The notes: generated from the sequence alone by a model not told the origin. A stretch of DNA of 54,264 bases from an uncultured Paludibacter sp. (GCA_937927845.1 CALFXE010000045.1:1-54264), one strand, 5' to 3'; counted from the first letter of the stretch, positions 35,192 to 45,436 are shown. Numbers and translations: made by a program.

Positions 35192-36442
35192 TTATCTGAT
35201 TGTAACCTTGTGTGAGATCACTTTTTCTGCTGTTGTTATTTTAACTATGTAAATACCATTGTGTAATTGAACATTCAACGTGTTAATGCTTTTATGTTCA
35301 GCAATAGACTGTCCACTAACTGAATATATAGCTATATCAGTATGATGATTGGTTTTAACATGCAACTTTCCGTTGTCTACATAAACTATAGCGTTATTAT
35401 CATCTTGTGTTGAATGGATATTTGTGTATAATTCATGCGTTAATGCAATGCCTTTTACCTTTAGGAATGCACCCCAAGTAGTAGGATTTTTAATTTTAAG
35501 CATATATTTTCCAGCAGGAACCTCACTCAAATCCAATGTAGTTAGAGCCTTTTCTTCAAAATTATCTTTGTGAGTAGCGTACCAAATATCTGAAATAGTT
35601 TCAAATACTGTTTCATTTGTAGCAATATCAACTAAAAAGAATTGGATTTTTCCGCCATCTTCACTTTTATGAGTTAATGCAATGTCGTATTTTCCTGGAG
35701 TTTCTAAATTAATAGCCCAGCTAGCCCAATGTTGAGGATTTTGTGTGGAATATCCACCCGATTGAAAGTCAAGATACTCATCTATGTTTTGATCATTGAT
35801 GAAAGGCATATAATAAGCATTAGAGCTTGTTAGAGATGCTACTTCAGAGTTATTAATAGAAATAACTGTTCTTGGTTTTACTGTGAAAAGCTTTCTATAT
35901 GCAAAATCCCAATTATTTGCGGGAAGATAAAGGTCAGTTCCTCCAACTTTATATCTAAAGCCAAAACCAAACGTAGACTCCAAAGGAATTTGAGCAGCTT
36001 CGGGTTGGTCTGGTATGGTAAGCAATTTAGTTTTCTCAAAACCAGCTTCTGCCACTAATTTAGTTCCGAAAGTATCTAAAGGATACCATTTCCAAACCAT
36101 ACTTCCACTCCAAAAATGCATTGTATTAGTTAACATATAATCGATTCCTGCATTAGGATAAATCCAGTGGTTTTGACCTGTTTCTTTATCATTATCCGCA
36201 TCGATATGTCCGACAAAATAATTGCTAACACCTGCATCCAAACGTTTTCCATCTTCATCTTCTACTTCTATCATATAGTACACAGAGTCGCTAGTTACAT
36301 AAACTTTTCCATAAGGAAATACACCGGGTTCACTGATAATAGGCACATCTGCCCAATCAGCTTGATTGCCATCCACTGTAATTTCTTGTGCACCAATATT
36401 TAGTGCTGAAATTATTAATAAATACGTAAAAATTCTCTTCAT
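35192..36442 (-). CDS. T9SS-secreted CBM9-like glycan-binding protein
   Basis: 416 residues. Signal peptide (MKRIFTYLLIISALNIGAQ), then a CBM9/DOMON-like module (~20-205) opening with VDGNQADWADVPI and containing HIDADNDKETG and NAGIDYML. A second beta-sandwich domain (~220-335; WASWAINLETPGKYDIAL; YMLKIKNPTTWGAFLKV) resembles carbohydrate-binding galactose-binding folds. A short T9SS sorting domain closes the protein (ISHKVTIR). No catalytic motif seen. The DGN--DW--VP module is shared with the lipoprotein at 39742-40647, so both probably hold the same glycan at the cell surface. Function inferred from context. Confidence 0.7.
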   Translation of the reverse strand: MKRIFTYLLIISALNIGAQEITVDGNQADWADVPIISEPGVFPYGKVYVTSDSVYYMIEVEDEDGKRLDAGVSNYFVGHIDADNDKETGQNHWIYPNAGIDYMLTNTMHFWSGSMVWKWYPLDTFGTKLVAEAGFEKTKLLTIPDQPEAAQIPLESTFGFGFRYKVGGTDLYLPANNWDFAYRKLFTVKPRTVISINNSEVASLTSSNAYYMPFINDQNIDEYLDFQSGGYSTQNPQHWASWAINLETPGKYDIALTHKSEDGGKIQFFLVDIATNETVFETISDIWYATHKDNFEEKALTTLDLSEVPAGKYMLKIKNPTTWGAFLKVKGIALTHELYTNIHSTQDDNNAIVYVDNGKLHVKTNHHTDIAIYSVSGQSIAEHKSINTLNVQLHNGIYIVKITTAEKVISHKVTIR

Positions 36443-36520
36443 AAGATGTTTATTTAAAGGGTTTGTATTATGAAATTTTTAGTTTGAAAAATTTTCTTTA
36501 TAATAAATTTATTAAAGGGG

Positions 36521-38209
36521 TTAATTAATATATAATTTACTAGTCAACAGTCTATCTTTGTCTTCTATTTGGATAAAATAAATACCTTCTGATAGCTGAT
36601 TTTTATATAAGGAAAATGATTTTCCATTCAGGTTTGATAAAGAATAAATTAGTTTACCATTAGTATCGAAAAGAGACATACTACCATTCTTCAAATTATC
36701 TTCTACAGTAATAATTGTTTGTGTACTAAATGGATTAGGAGCAATCTTTAAAGCATCTTTATCAGTAACTTTACTTGTATAGGAAGATGTGTTGTGGACA
36801 ATTACTTGATTCAGATTGTTATATCCGGTATTGGCATCCCATACGTTTGCATTAGCCAATCGAATAGCATATTCAGAGCGGCTTGCCAAAGAGGAATGGA
36901 TATCCGGTAAATGTAAATAACTGTTATATGAACCGATAGGCAGCGAACTGATATCTATGTTTTGGTTTATAGCCACAGTGCTTTCCCAAGTTCGTGGATC
37001 GGTATTCAATTCAAAAGAGAAAGTTTGATTATTACTGGTGTTTTTCAGAACTAAATAAGCATTTCGTTCTTTAAAAAGGCGTGCAAATCCTTTATTTTCA
37101 ATATTGATTTGAATATTGAGATTAGCGTCATTAATGCTGAAAGTGCTATTTGACAAAACAAAACGATAGCCTGTTTTTCTGAGAATTTCATCATAGGATC
37201 CCGAACTTATCCAATTATTCCATACAGATCCATGGTAGTCGCGATTAATACATGTCCAATGCGTTAACCCCATCTCGTAGATAGCATTTGTTGCATCGGT
37301 ACGTGGTGCGTTGATTCCATTTGTTTCACCCGTCATAGGCGTATATTTTGTTTCATTTGCCAGATAATTGTAATCTGCTGTGCCAACCGGATTTTGATTT
37401 TGTCCACTGATGCTGTACGTACCCATATCGCCCCAAGCATTGAGAAATGCATCGTTATAAAAACCTATACGAGCGTTAGGTGTATTTTGATATGCAGTAG
37501 ATGCATTGAGTTGCGTATTTCCATACATCTTCTTTTTAATTTCAGGATACCTAACCTGCAAAGGAATCTCAGCAGGTGTAGCAGACAGCATAGCATCTAT
37601 AATGTCTTTGCGGTTATTCCATTGCGTATTATTCATTTTTCCTTCATCGCCAAACTCTTCAGAACGAGTGTAATACCACTCACCCCAAGTTCCAATAAAT
37701 CCAGCCTGATGAGTTAGGATGATATCTTTATTGGCTTCTAAAACCGGAGTAAGTTGATTTAGATGAATCAATATCTGAGCTTTGTTAGGTTGTTGTGGAT
37801 TGTTTGTGATACCATTGCTATATGAAAAACGCACCAAGCATTTTAATCCTGCATTCCGGATAATATCGAAGTCATTTTGTATATTGTTGAGATATCTTTG
37901 CGAAATATTGGTGCTTAAGAAATTATCCAATAAGAAATATCTAAAAATAACAGTAACCCTATCCGTAGAATTTCGCCATCCTGTTAGAGTTGACTGTGAT
38001 AAACTCGAAAAATCATCTCGTGTATTATAGTTGTTATTGGTGATCGAATATTTCTGAAGTCCTCTTTCAGGGTTAGCAACAACCTCATTAGATTCAACGT
38101 AATCAACAGTAGTTTGAGTATATATATGTTGATTGCTGAAAATCATTAATGAAATAATACAAACTAAAAAGGTAACATTCAATTTTATTTTTTTATTTTT
38201 AATCGTCAT
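36521..38209 (-). CDS. DUF4874/DUF4832 protein with T9SS signal, candidate glycosidase
   Basis: 562 residues. Signal peptide to ~32. DUF4874 region (~40-215; NPERGLQKYS; VTVIFRYFLLDNFLS) followed by DUF4832 (~220-465), then a T9SS sorting domain (~485-562, IAPNPFSTQTIITVEDN). The N-terminal part has TIM-barrel-like strand/helix alternation. Acidic residues conserved with the paralogue at 38255-39643 are Glu177 in GTWGEWYY, Asp253 in FYNDAFL and Glu295 in MTGETNG. A Glu after one strand and another about 118 residues later would suit a retaining glycosidase, but no activity is established for the family to my knowledge. Sits in the GalNAc locus, 46 nt downstream of its paralogue. Confidence 0.78.
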   Translation of the reverse strand: MTIKNKKIKLNVTFLVCIISLMIFSNQHIYTQTTVDYVESNEVVANPERGLQKYSITNNNYNTRDDFSSLSQSTLTGWRNSTDRVTVIFRYFLLDNFLSTNISQRYLNNIQNDFDIIRNAGLKCLVRFSYSNGITNNPQQPNKAQILIHLNQLTPVLEANKDIILTHQAGFIGTWGEWYYTRSEEFGDEGKMNNTQWNNRKDIIDAMLSATPAEIPLQVRYPEIKKKMYGNTQLNASTAYQNTPNARIGFYNDAFLNAWGDMGTYSISGQNQNPVGTADYNYLANETKYTPMTGETNGINAPRTDATNAIYEMGLTHWTCINRDYHGSVWNNWISSGSYDEILRKTGYRFVLSNSTFSINDANLNIQINIENKGFARLFKERNAYLVLKNTSNNQTFSFELNTDPRTWESTVAINQNIDISSLPIGSYNSYLHLPDIHSSLASRSEYAIRLANANVWDANTGYNNLNQVIVHNTSSYTSKVTDKDALKIAPNPFSTQTIITVEDNLKNGSMSLFDTNGKLIYSLSNLNGKSFSLYKNQLSEGIYFIQIEDKDRLLTSKLYIN

Positions 38210-38254
38210 TTTTTTATTTTTAGAAGAGTTAAACGATATAGACTATACAATCCT

Positions 38255-39643
38255 TTATTGGAAATTTAAAGTAACCAATTCATTATAGCCTTTCTCTGAA
38301 TTCCACATCTCTTTGTTGGCTAAACGTATGCTAAATAGTGGATTATCATAGAGTGTCGGCTCAGGGTCGGGTAGATTTAGACAGATAGTATACTCTCCTG
38401 TAACCATTTCTGAAGGTAGATTGACTGTATGTTTGATAATGACATCTTCATTAGCAAACCAAAATCGTGGGTCATCATTTAATTCTATTTTATATTCATT
38501 TTTAGATGTTTTATTTACAAACACTAATTCCACAGCTCTCGGATTGAATGGAGCTGCAAACCCAACATTTTTAAGATGAAGGTTAATTTCGAATTTTTCG
38601 CTAATTTTTGGTTGGTTAGTAAATTCACCTTTTGACAGAACAAACCTATAGCCAAGTCTTTTTTTAATTTGATCCATGCATCCACTGGTATTCCACTGAC
38701 CTAAAACATTAGGGTGGTAAGATGAATTTAAGAAACTCCAATGATATTTTTCCATATCACTGATAGCATTATCACAGATAGAAAAGCTTGATAAACCACA
38801 TGTTTCACCTCCCATAGCTAAATATTTGGATTCTTTTTGCCAAAATTGTCTATAGAATCTATTGCCACCAAAAGTTCCTCTATCATCTTGATCAGCAAGG
38901 AAACAGTCGTTATGTGATGCAATCCTCGATAAATCAGAACCATTATAGGCTGTTTGTCGGGTAATAGTATCTGTGTGAGTAATCCCGAAAGTAAACAATT
39001 TAGCAGCCGGATATCTTACACAAATCATACGTTGATTAGGTAGAGCATCCAGTAAAGCATCTAACACTCTGCGTCTTGGAGCATATTCCTCTACATTCTG
39101 TGCCGGTCTATAGTTGAAGTTATCTGTATAATACCACTCACCCCATACTCCAATAAATCCAGCCTCCATAACAAGTATAACATCAGCATATTCTTCTAAG
39201 ATAGGCTTGATTTGCTCGATATGCTGCATAACAATCTCTTCGGTAGCATCCCAAGGTCTGTCAGATTCGCTGGTAGTATATCTAAAACGTAAAATTGATT
39301 TCACGCCATGCTCTCTTAGCAAAGACATATTTACTCTGATACGATTTAAAAATTCTTCTGATATTAGTTTGTCTCTAAATTCCGGCATTGTGTAAGCAGT
39401 ATAAGTAAGACTATGTCCATTTCTTACCATAAACTTTAAATTTGATTCACTCAAGGAGCTTGTGTTGTTTGTACTGAAGTCATTAAAGGCATAGAAGCCA
39501 CGCTCCGGATTAAAAATTATCGAATCAATTTCTGCATACTCTACAACTTTCAAGTTTTTTGATGTATTGTTGTCATCTCTTTCACAAGCAAAAAAAGTCA
39601 ATATTAAAGATGATAAGATAATAATGTTGATATGTTTTAGCAT
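38255..39643 (-). CDS. DUF4874/DUF4832 lipoprotein, candidate glycosidase
   Basis: 462 residues. Lipobox TFFAC, lipidated Cys 20. Same two-domain layout as the gene downstream, without a sorting domain: FNPERGFYAF (~44-53), LRFRYTTSESDRPWD, AGFIGVWGEWYYTDN with Glu169, ASHNDCFLA with Asp246, MGGETCG with Glu280, and LGYRFVLSKGEF. The two copies share these motifs but differ widely elsewhere, so the duplication is old. One is lipid-anchored and the other secreted through T9SS, suggesting related substrates of different size or location. Substrate unknown; context suggests an alpha-GalNAc glycan. Confidence 0.78.
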   Translation of the reverse strand: MLKHINIIILSSLILTFFACERDDNNTSKNLKVVEYAEIDSIIFNPERGFYAFNDFSTNNTSSLSESNLKFMVRNGHSLTYTAYTMPEFRDKLISEEFLNRIRVNMSLLREHGVKSILRFRYTTSESDRPWDATEEIVMQHIEQIKPILEEYADVILVMEAGFIGVWGEWYYTDNFNYRPAQNVEEYAPRRRVLDALLDALPNQRMICVRYPAAKLFTFGITHTDTITRQTAYNGSDLSRIASHNDCFLADQDDRGTFGGNRFYRQFWQKESKYLAMGGETCGLSSFSICDNAISDMEKYHWSFLNSSYHPNVLGQWNTSGCMDQIKKRLGYRFVLSKGEFTNQPKISEKFEINLHLKNVGFAAPFNPRAVELVFVNKTSKNEYKIELNDDPRFWFANEDVIIKHTVNLPSEMVTGEYTICLNLPDPEPTLYDNPLFSIRLANKEMWNSEKGYNELVTLNFQ

Positions 39644-39682
39644 AGAATGACGTATTTAAAGAAAATTTATTTCGTATCAGTA

Positions 39683-39731
39683 TGAACATCAGACCTAAGT
39701 GTTCATTAATTTTACTTAAGTCTGATGTTCA
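39683..39731. repeat. 17-bp imperfect hairpin after the PKD lipoprotein gene
   Basis: tgaacatcagacctaag (39683-39699) pairs with 39715-39731 with one mismatch. No T-run on the minus strand, so it is probably an mRNA stability or processing element downstream of the susC-susD-lipoprotein segment rather than a full terminator. Confidence 0.6.
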
Positions 39732-39741
39732 TTGATGATTG

Positions 39742-40647
39742 TTAATTCAGATTAAGGATTAAACCTCTGTTTTTATCACCCGTAGCTGTTACTGTTGGTA
39801 AGCCACCGGAAGTAGTCCAAGCATCTCCGGAAACACCTGAATGTCCTATGGTGATTTCAACTTCATTACCTAAGTTAGGTATAAATTCACGAATAATCTG
39901 TGCCTCAAACTCAACAATAGAACCACTCACAGTTTTCATCTCAGAGATAGTCATTAAGCCCATTCCGGTGTCAACGATATTAGGCTGTAGCCAACCCCAT
40001 CCGCCACCTTTAGACTCGTCATATTGAGCAAGACGCATGTCGTAGTTTGCTGCCTTAAATCCTTGCATTAGATAGTCTGCTCTGTGGGTTTGCCACATCC
40101 AGCCCATATAACCATTGTCTGCATTACCATCAATATTCATATAAATATCCATGGCATTTGCATAAAGAGTATCCATTTTAATATACATATAAATGAACAT
40201 CTCGTCTGCACAGAACTTCATTTCTTTTAATCTCAATGTAGCCTCGTTAGAAGTTTCGGTGTTTAAAGTTGCAACAGCTAATTTATTGCTCGGTACTTCA
40301 CTCCAATCACCAAAATTACCATCAAGGACGATAAGTGGTTTGGTGAATGAAATAGTCTCTGACTTTGTTGCTGTTTCTCCACTGGAGCTTTTAGCTGTGA
40401 GAACTACAGTGTAAGTGCCGTGTGTGCTGTATGTATGTACGGGATCTTTTTCTGTGGAGGTGTTATTATCTCCAAAGTTCCAATCATAGCTTACAGCATC
40501 TTTTGATGTGTTAGTAAATGTAACTTGTAGACCATCAACTTCATAAGAAAAATTAGCAGTTGGGTTCACTACATCGTCTTCATCACATGCCATAAAGAAA
40601 AGTCCAAAGGCTGCGAAAAGTACAAATTTGAAAATGTTTTGTTTCAT
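39742..40647 (-). CDS. PKD-domain surface lipoprotein with CBM9-like module (SusE position)
   Basis: 301 residues. Lipobox FFMAC, lipidated Cys 21. A PKD domain (~28-107; ANFSYEVDGLQVTFTNTS; YDWNFGDNNTS; HTYSTHGTYTVVLTA), then a CBM9/DOMON-like module (~108-301) opening VLDGNFGDWSEVPS, with IDGNADNGYMGW and HRADYLMQ. It directly follows susD by 23 nt, the place usually held by SusE/SusF glycan-binding lipoproteins. Its C-terminal module is related to that of the T9SS protein at 35192-36442. Probable role: outer-membrane capture of the target glycan. Confidence 0.78.
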   Translation of the reverse strand: MKQNIFKFVLFAAFGLFFMACDEDDVVNPTANFSYEVDGLQVTFTNTSKDAVSYDWNFGDNNTSTEKDPVHTYSTHGTYTVVLTAKSSSGETATKSETISFTKPLIVLDGNFGDWSEVPSNKLAVATLNTETSNEATLRLKEMKFCADEMFIYMYIKMDTLYANAMDIYMNIDGNADNGYMGWMWQTHRADYLMQGFKAANYDMRLAQYDESKGGGWGWLQPNIVDTGMGLMTISEMKTVSGSIVEFEAQIIREFIPNLGNEVEITIGHSGVSGDAWTTSGGLPTVTATGDKNRGLILNLN

Positions 40648-40670
40648 GACTGTAAAAATTAAAATTATTA

Positions 40671-42344
40671 TTAATAAAGATTTTGAGAAATTCCACTTGT
40701 ATTTATTTCATCCATAGGGATGGGATATTGAATTTTATTATTATCGTAATTTACTATCTCGTAAGGTTGTACACCGGAGAAGCGTCTATCTAAGCTTTTC
40801 TTGTTTCTATATATATCGAACATACGATGTCCCTCAAAAGCTAATTCAAGACGTCTCTCATCAAGTACTACATCTAAAAGGTCGGTATATCCCATCATAT
40901 TATCATTTCTAAATAGTTGGTTACCTGATAGCCCTGCACGTTGACGAATTACATTGACATCGTTTAGAGCTTGAGTCGTATTACCTTTACGAGCATGTGC
41001 CTCTGCACGGTTTAAGATTACTTCAGCCCAGCGAATCATTACGGGCGAACTTAACATAGGGTCTCCATCTTGATAAGAAAATTTCGTAACAAAGTATTTT
41101 GGCCAGCCATATCTGTCTTCCATTTTTAAAGATAGGCGAGCACGAGTTTTTGCTCCATTATAGGTGATGTAGTTTTGCTCATATCCATTAACGATTTCTG
41201 TTTCAACAAAAATCTTGTTAGCACCATCATTAAAATAGTACTTGTTTTCAACTGCATCCCAACTTACATCGCGAATATCATTCTCATAAAAATCATCATT
41301 ACTTGGTTTAGCCCAACGCACCATATATTGTGTGCTTGAGGTAGTTTTTGGTTTTATGAATGAAGTTCTTACATCATTTGGATGACGATCATATAAATCG
41401 TTTAATGGGTCGGAGGAATAAATTTCGCCCCAGCCTGCACCGTCAGTTAAAAACATTGAACCAATGGATGAGCCACCGCGACTTTCTTTAGATGTATGAG
41501 CCACTGCCCATAGGGTTTCTTTAGAACTTAGTGCGTTGATAAAATATGTTGGGAAAGTAGCTGTGGACTCCAGTTTAGTTGCGGGATCAGCTCCGGCAAG
41601 CATAGTATTAACCAAGTCAATTACCTCTTGATCTTTATCGCCCATATACAAATAAACCCTTGAAAGAAACGCTTGTGCTGTTGCTTTTGACACATAGCCA
41701 GCATTGCCATTTCGAGGTTGATTACTTAATAGACGAATGGCATTTTCCAAATCATCTACAACTTGATCATAGACTTTACCTACTGTTGAGCGTTGTGTTA
41801 CTTTAGTATCAGTCGATGTCCTCAATATCACACTCGGATTATCCCTGCCTAATACATAAGGCTTTGCGTATAGATTGCTTAAATTGAAGTGGGCAACAGC
41901 TCTTAAAAAGTAGTTTTCTCCCTTCAAATGATCAGCATAACTACTCGTACCTTCTTCTAAAGTTTCAATCAGTGCATTTGTTCCATTGATAATTTTATAA
42001 GAAACATACCATAGGTAAGTGACATTTCTTAAATCCGGTGTAGTCTTATATGTAAGTGCTTCGTATAAAGGATCTGATGTTCGTCCGGCTAAACATACAT
42101 TATCAGCAGGAAATTCAGCCATTTGGAAATAGTGACGTACATAGGTGTTACCTGAATACGTAGAACCTTTATAATTCAAGATGTCTTTGAAAATCGCATA
42201 GTTTCCATCTGTAGCATAAAAAGCACCTGATGGATCTACGGATAATTGTTCGGGTACTATCTTGTCATTAGGCAAGAAGTCCATGTCACAAGATGTGAAT
42301 AAAGTAATGCTCAACAGCATAGTGAAAATAAATATCTTTTTCAT
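40671..42344 (-). CDS. susD: SusD/RagB-family glycan-binding lipoprotein
   Basis: 557 residues from the ATG at 42344. The open frame runs 15 codons further into susC, but the start at 42344 gives a proper lipoprotein signal with lipobox LFTSC (Cys 19). SusD motifs: NYFLRAVAHFNLSNLYAKPY, VYDQVVDDLENAIRLL, RWAEVILNRAEAHAR and the C-terminal LDVVLDERRLELAFEGHRMFD. SusD forms the lid on the SusC barrel and binds oligosaccharide. It starts 22 nt after the susC stop, as is usual for these pairs. Confidence 0.95.
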   Translation of the reverse strand: MKKIFIFTMLLSITLFTSCDMDFLPNDKIVPEQLSVDPSGAFYATDGNYAIFKDILNYKGSTYSGNTYVRHYFQMAEFPADNVCLAGRTSDPLYEALTYKTTPDLRNVTYLWYVSYKIINGTNALIETLEEGTSSYADHLKGENYFLRAVAHFNLSNLYAKPYVLGRDNPSVILRTSTDTKVTQRSTVGKVYDQVVDDLENAIRLLSNQPRNGNAGYVSKATAQAFLSRVYLYMGDKDQEVIDLVNTMLAGADPATKLESTATFPTYFINALSSKETLWAVAHTSKESRGGSSIGSMFLTDGAGWGEIYSSDPLNDLYDRHPNDVRTSFIKPKTTSSTQYMVRWAKPSNDDFYENDIRDVSWDAVENKYYFNDGANKIFVETEIVNGYEQNYITYNGAKTRARLSLKMEDRYGWPKYFVTKFSYQDGDPMLSSPVMIRWAEVILNRAEAHARKGNTTQALNDVNVIRQRAGLSGNQLFRNDNMMGYTDLLDVVLDERRLELAFEGHRMFDIYRNKKSLDRRFSGVQPYEIVNYDNNKIQYPIPMDEINTSGISQNLY

Positions 42345-42366
42345 TGTGTTCTCTTTTAATGTGTTA

Positions 42367-45360
42367 TTAGAAAGTAATATCAAACCCAATTAACATTTGT
42401 CGGCTCACAGGGTAGTTGAATGCGTACATACCAGCTAATGACCAAGTTGAATTCTGTAAACTCACTTCAGGATCTAAACCGGAGAAGTTTGTAAATGTGA
42501 ACATATTATCTCCGGAAATATAAACTTTACAAGAGTTGAGTTTTACTTTATTTATGATATTTTTCGGTAACTCATAAGATAAAGCAATATTTTTAATTCT
42601 TAAAAAACTGCCATCTTCCAAATATCTTGATGATGTCTTATTGGAGTGCTTATTACCATTCATTACAGGTTTGGGGTGAGTAGCTACATCACCTGCTTCA
42701 GACCATCTCGACCAACCATCTTGAAGACGCATCATATTATATCCCAAATAAGCCCCATCAGCATCATAGCTTTCACGATCGCGATGATAAACCGTATTGC
42801 CGTATATAAAATTAGCAGCAACATATAAGCTTACTCCCTTGTAGGATAATGTATTAGTAAATCCTCCCACAAATTTAGGCGTAGCTTTTCCAACTACTTG
42901 AAAACCTGCTTCGGTATAGACATTTGTGGTGCCACCTTGTTCAATGATATTGCCGCTCTCATCACGAATTAATTTTTCCCAAAGTGGATCTCCATTATTA
43001 GGGTCTACGCCTATCCACTTAGGTAAATACCAGCTATTCAAATCTTGCCCAACTCGAACTTCTTGTGTTATAGATGAACTGCCTGCCGTAAAAGTAATTG
43101 GTTTATTATCCGGCAAAGAAATTACTTCATTTTTGTTAAAACCTATATTAAAGGTAGTATTCCATAGGAAATCTTTGTTTTTAATATTATCAGAACTTAA
43201 TTGGATTTCAACACCTTGATTTCTAACTTGCCCAATATTTTCCAAACCATATTCGAAACCTGTACTGGGTGAGCGAGGTACATTCAGTAATAAGTTTTTG
43301 TTATCGATGTTATATACATCTAAATTCAAATGTATTCTATTGATTAAACTTATATCCACACCCAAACCTGTCATATGTGCACTTTCCCAAGTTAAATTAG
43401 GGTTTGCTTCTCTTATCAAAATTGCACCTACATTATCTTGGTATGTAGTGCTTAATTCATACATGGCAATAGATTGAAAAGCATCGATATTAGAATTACC
43501 TGTAACACCGTAGCTTGCACGAGCTTTCAAGAAAGTTATATACGGATTATTAGCTAAAAATCCCTCATTGGAAATCAACCAAGATGCCGCTGCTCCCGGG
43601 AAATATCCTGTTGGGTAGTTTTTCGAGAATTTTGATGAGGTGTCAGCCCTGAAAGATGCTGTCAGAAAATATTTGCTCAAGTAACTGTATTGGGCTTGTA
43701 GAAACCATGAATATCCGTTACCAGGATAGAAATATCCGTCTACACTTTGAGGAATTGATGCAGTTAAGCCATCAATGCCGTTGGGCATACCGGTACCGGC
43801 AGCACTCGTGTAATCAGAAAAATGTTGCCCATATTCAAAACCTAACAAGCCATTCACACTATGTTCTCCAAAATCGTAATTTGCTTTTAAAAGATTGGTA
43901 GTCCCGATAGAACCATACATACCGATATTATTAATGGTGTAGCCATTTGCCCAACTTGGGTCATACGTTCGAGGATCAATAAATCGCTTATATTTGTAAT
44001 TGCTAGTTGAATAACGATTTGTGGTAGTGAAAATTAACCAATCTGCTATATTCCAGTTTAATTGAATATCGGCTGTTAAGCCTTCTGATCTGGACTTTGC
44101 ATAGTTATATTGCTCTCCATGTAAGAAGTTACGCTTATCTTGTGTATACCACTTTTGTCCATTATCGGGTCTTGTGTCGCCATCAATTTTCACAAGATTA
44201 CCTTCACTATCATATGGATTATCCCAAGGTATAGTTCGGTATGCTCCTTCTAATACAATATAACTGGATGGCTCTCTATTGTTTGATGTATTATAATTTA
44301 CTCTAAAATTTAGATCTAAATTATCATAAAGTTTTGTGTTTAAATTTAAACGTGCTGTAGCCCGCTCATAATTAGTGTTGATTAATGTACCATCTTCTTG
44401 ATAATAATCTAAACTTGCATAATAATTAATTTTATCTGTCGAACAATTTGTAGAGAGGAAGTAATTTTGAACATGTCCGGTTTTGAAGGAACTATTTAGC
44501 CAATCGTAATGCATGTCTCTTAAAGCTGCCGGACGTTGCATTGCAAATAAAGCCGGACTATAAATGACTTTATGTGTATCGTATAACTCTTCACCGTTCA
44601 TCATCTCAAATTGCCCATGTAAAGAGTTTTTTAGTCCGTAATTAGCTTTAAAGTTGATACGAGTCGGCTGATTCCTTTTTGCCTGTTTGGTAGTAATGAC
44701 AATGACACCACCCGCACCATCGGCACCATAAATTGCAGTTGCACCCGCATCTTTTAGAACCGTTACACTTTCAACATCATTTGGATTGTATGTACCACCA
44801 GGTATGCCATCTACAACAAACAGGGGAGATGCAAGTGCTGTGATAGAACCTGTTCCTCTAATTCTCATCTCTGCTCTTGTTCCTGGCTGTCCACTCCCTA
44901 CCGATACCATTAAGCCTGCAACTTTTCCTTGTAGCATGTTACCTAAGTCATGAGTTTTGACATCTGTCAATTGCTCTGCATTTATGGTAACTACAGAACT
45001 TGAAAGTTCAGCTCTCTTTACGCTCGAATATCCCATTACCACCACTTCATCCATCATGAAATTTTCAGGTTGCATGGTGATGTTGATGGTACTGCGGTTG
45101 TTTACTGCTTCTTCTATGGTTTGGTAACCTACAAAAGTGAAGCTCAATAAACTCTGTGCATTTGGCACCTCAATGCTGTAGTTCCCATTAATGTCGCTGA
45201 TAGTTCCTCTGGTTGTGTTTTTCACCTGAACACTAACACCTAACATGGGAAGATTGTCATCTCCGGAAATAATTTTACCTGTGATTATTTGTTGAGAAAA
45301 TACTCCCAAACTACTCAACAGTAAAATTAAACCAATTAAAAGTGAATTTTTCTTAAGCAT
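42367..45360 (-). CDS. susC: SusC/RagA-family TonB-linked outer membrane transporter
   Basis: 997 residues. Signal peptide, carboxypeptidase-regulatory-like domain (ITGKIISGDDNLPMLGVSVQ; ISDINGNYSIEVP), then the SusC signature DEVVVMGYSSVKR, a plug (LGNMLQGKVAGLMV; RIRGTGSITALASPLFVVDG; VTVLKDAGATAIYGADGAGG) and a C-terminal barrel ending in aromatic residues (MLIGFDITF). Imports oligosaccharides across the outer membrane using TonB energy. It follows the GH36 gene by 150 nt containing a strong hairpin without T-run, so read-through from the aga operon is possible. Confidence 0.95.
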   Translation of the reverse strand: MLKKNSLLIGLILLLSSLGVFSQQIITGKIISGDDNLPMLGVSVQVKNTTRGTISDINGNYSIEVPNAQSLLSFTFVGYQTIEEAVNNRSTINITMQPENFMMDEVVVMGYSSVKRAELSSSVVTINAEQLTDVKTHDLGNMLQGKVAGLMVSVGSGQPGTRAEMRIRGTGSITALASPLFVVDGIPGGTYNPNDVESVTVLKDAGATAIYGADGAGGVIVITTKQAKRNQPTRINFKANYGLKNSLHGQFEMMNGEELYDTHKVIYSPALFAMQRPAALRDMHYDWLNSSFKTGHVQNYFLSTNCSTDKINYYASLDYYQEDGTLINTNYERATARLNLNTKLYDNLDLNFRVNYNTSNNREPSSYIVLEGAYRTIPWDNPYDSEGNLVKIDGDTRPDNGQKWYTQDKRNFLHGEQYNYAKSRSEGLTADIQLNWNIADWLIFTTTNRYSTSNYKYKRFIDPRTYDPSWANGYTINNIGMYGSIGTTNLLKANYDFGEHSVNGLLGFEYGQHFSDYTSAAGTGMPNGIDGLTASIPQSVDGYFYPGNGYSWFLQAQYSYLSKYFLTASFRADTSSKFSKNYPTGYFPGAAASWLISNEGFLANNPYITFLKARASYGVTGNSNIDAFQSIAMYELSTTYQDNVGAILIREANPNLTWESAHMTGLGVDISLINRIHLNLDVYNIDNKNLLLNVPRSPSTGFEYGLENIGQVRNQGVEIQLSSDNIKNKDFLWNTTFNIGFNKNEVISLPDNKPITFTAGSSSITQEVRVGQDLNSWYLPKWIGVDPNNGDPLWEKLIRDESGNIIEQGGTTNVYTEAGFQVVGKATPKFVGGFTNTLSYKGVSLYVAANFIYGNTVYHRDRESYDADGAYLGYNMMRLQDGWSRWSEAGDVATHPKPVMNGNKHSNKTSSRYLEDGSFLRIKNIALSYELPKNIINKVKLNSCKVYISGDNMFTFTNFSGLDPEVSLQNSTWSLAGMYAFNYPVSRQMLIGFDITF

Positions 45361-45436
45361 AATATATGTCTGTTTGAATTAATAGATATAATTGTCTTTA
45401 ATACTTATCTTGTTTTATAATCTTGTTTTTTATATT

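Noticed and set aside
42345..42389. Upstream start of susD inside susC
   Set aside because: It would bury the lipoprotein signal behind 15 residues; the internal ATG gives a proper lipobox.
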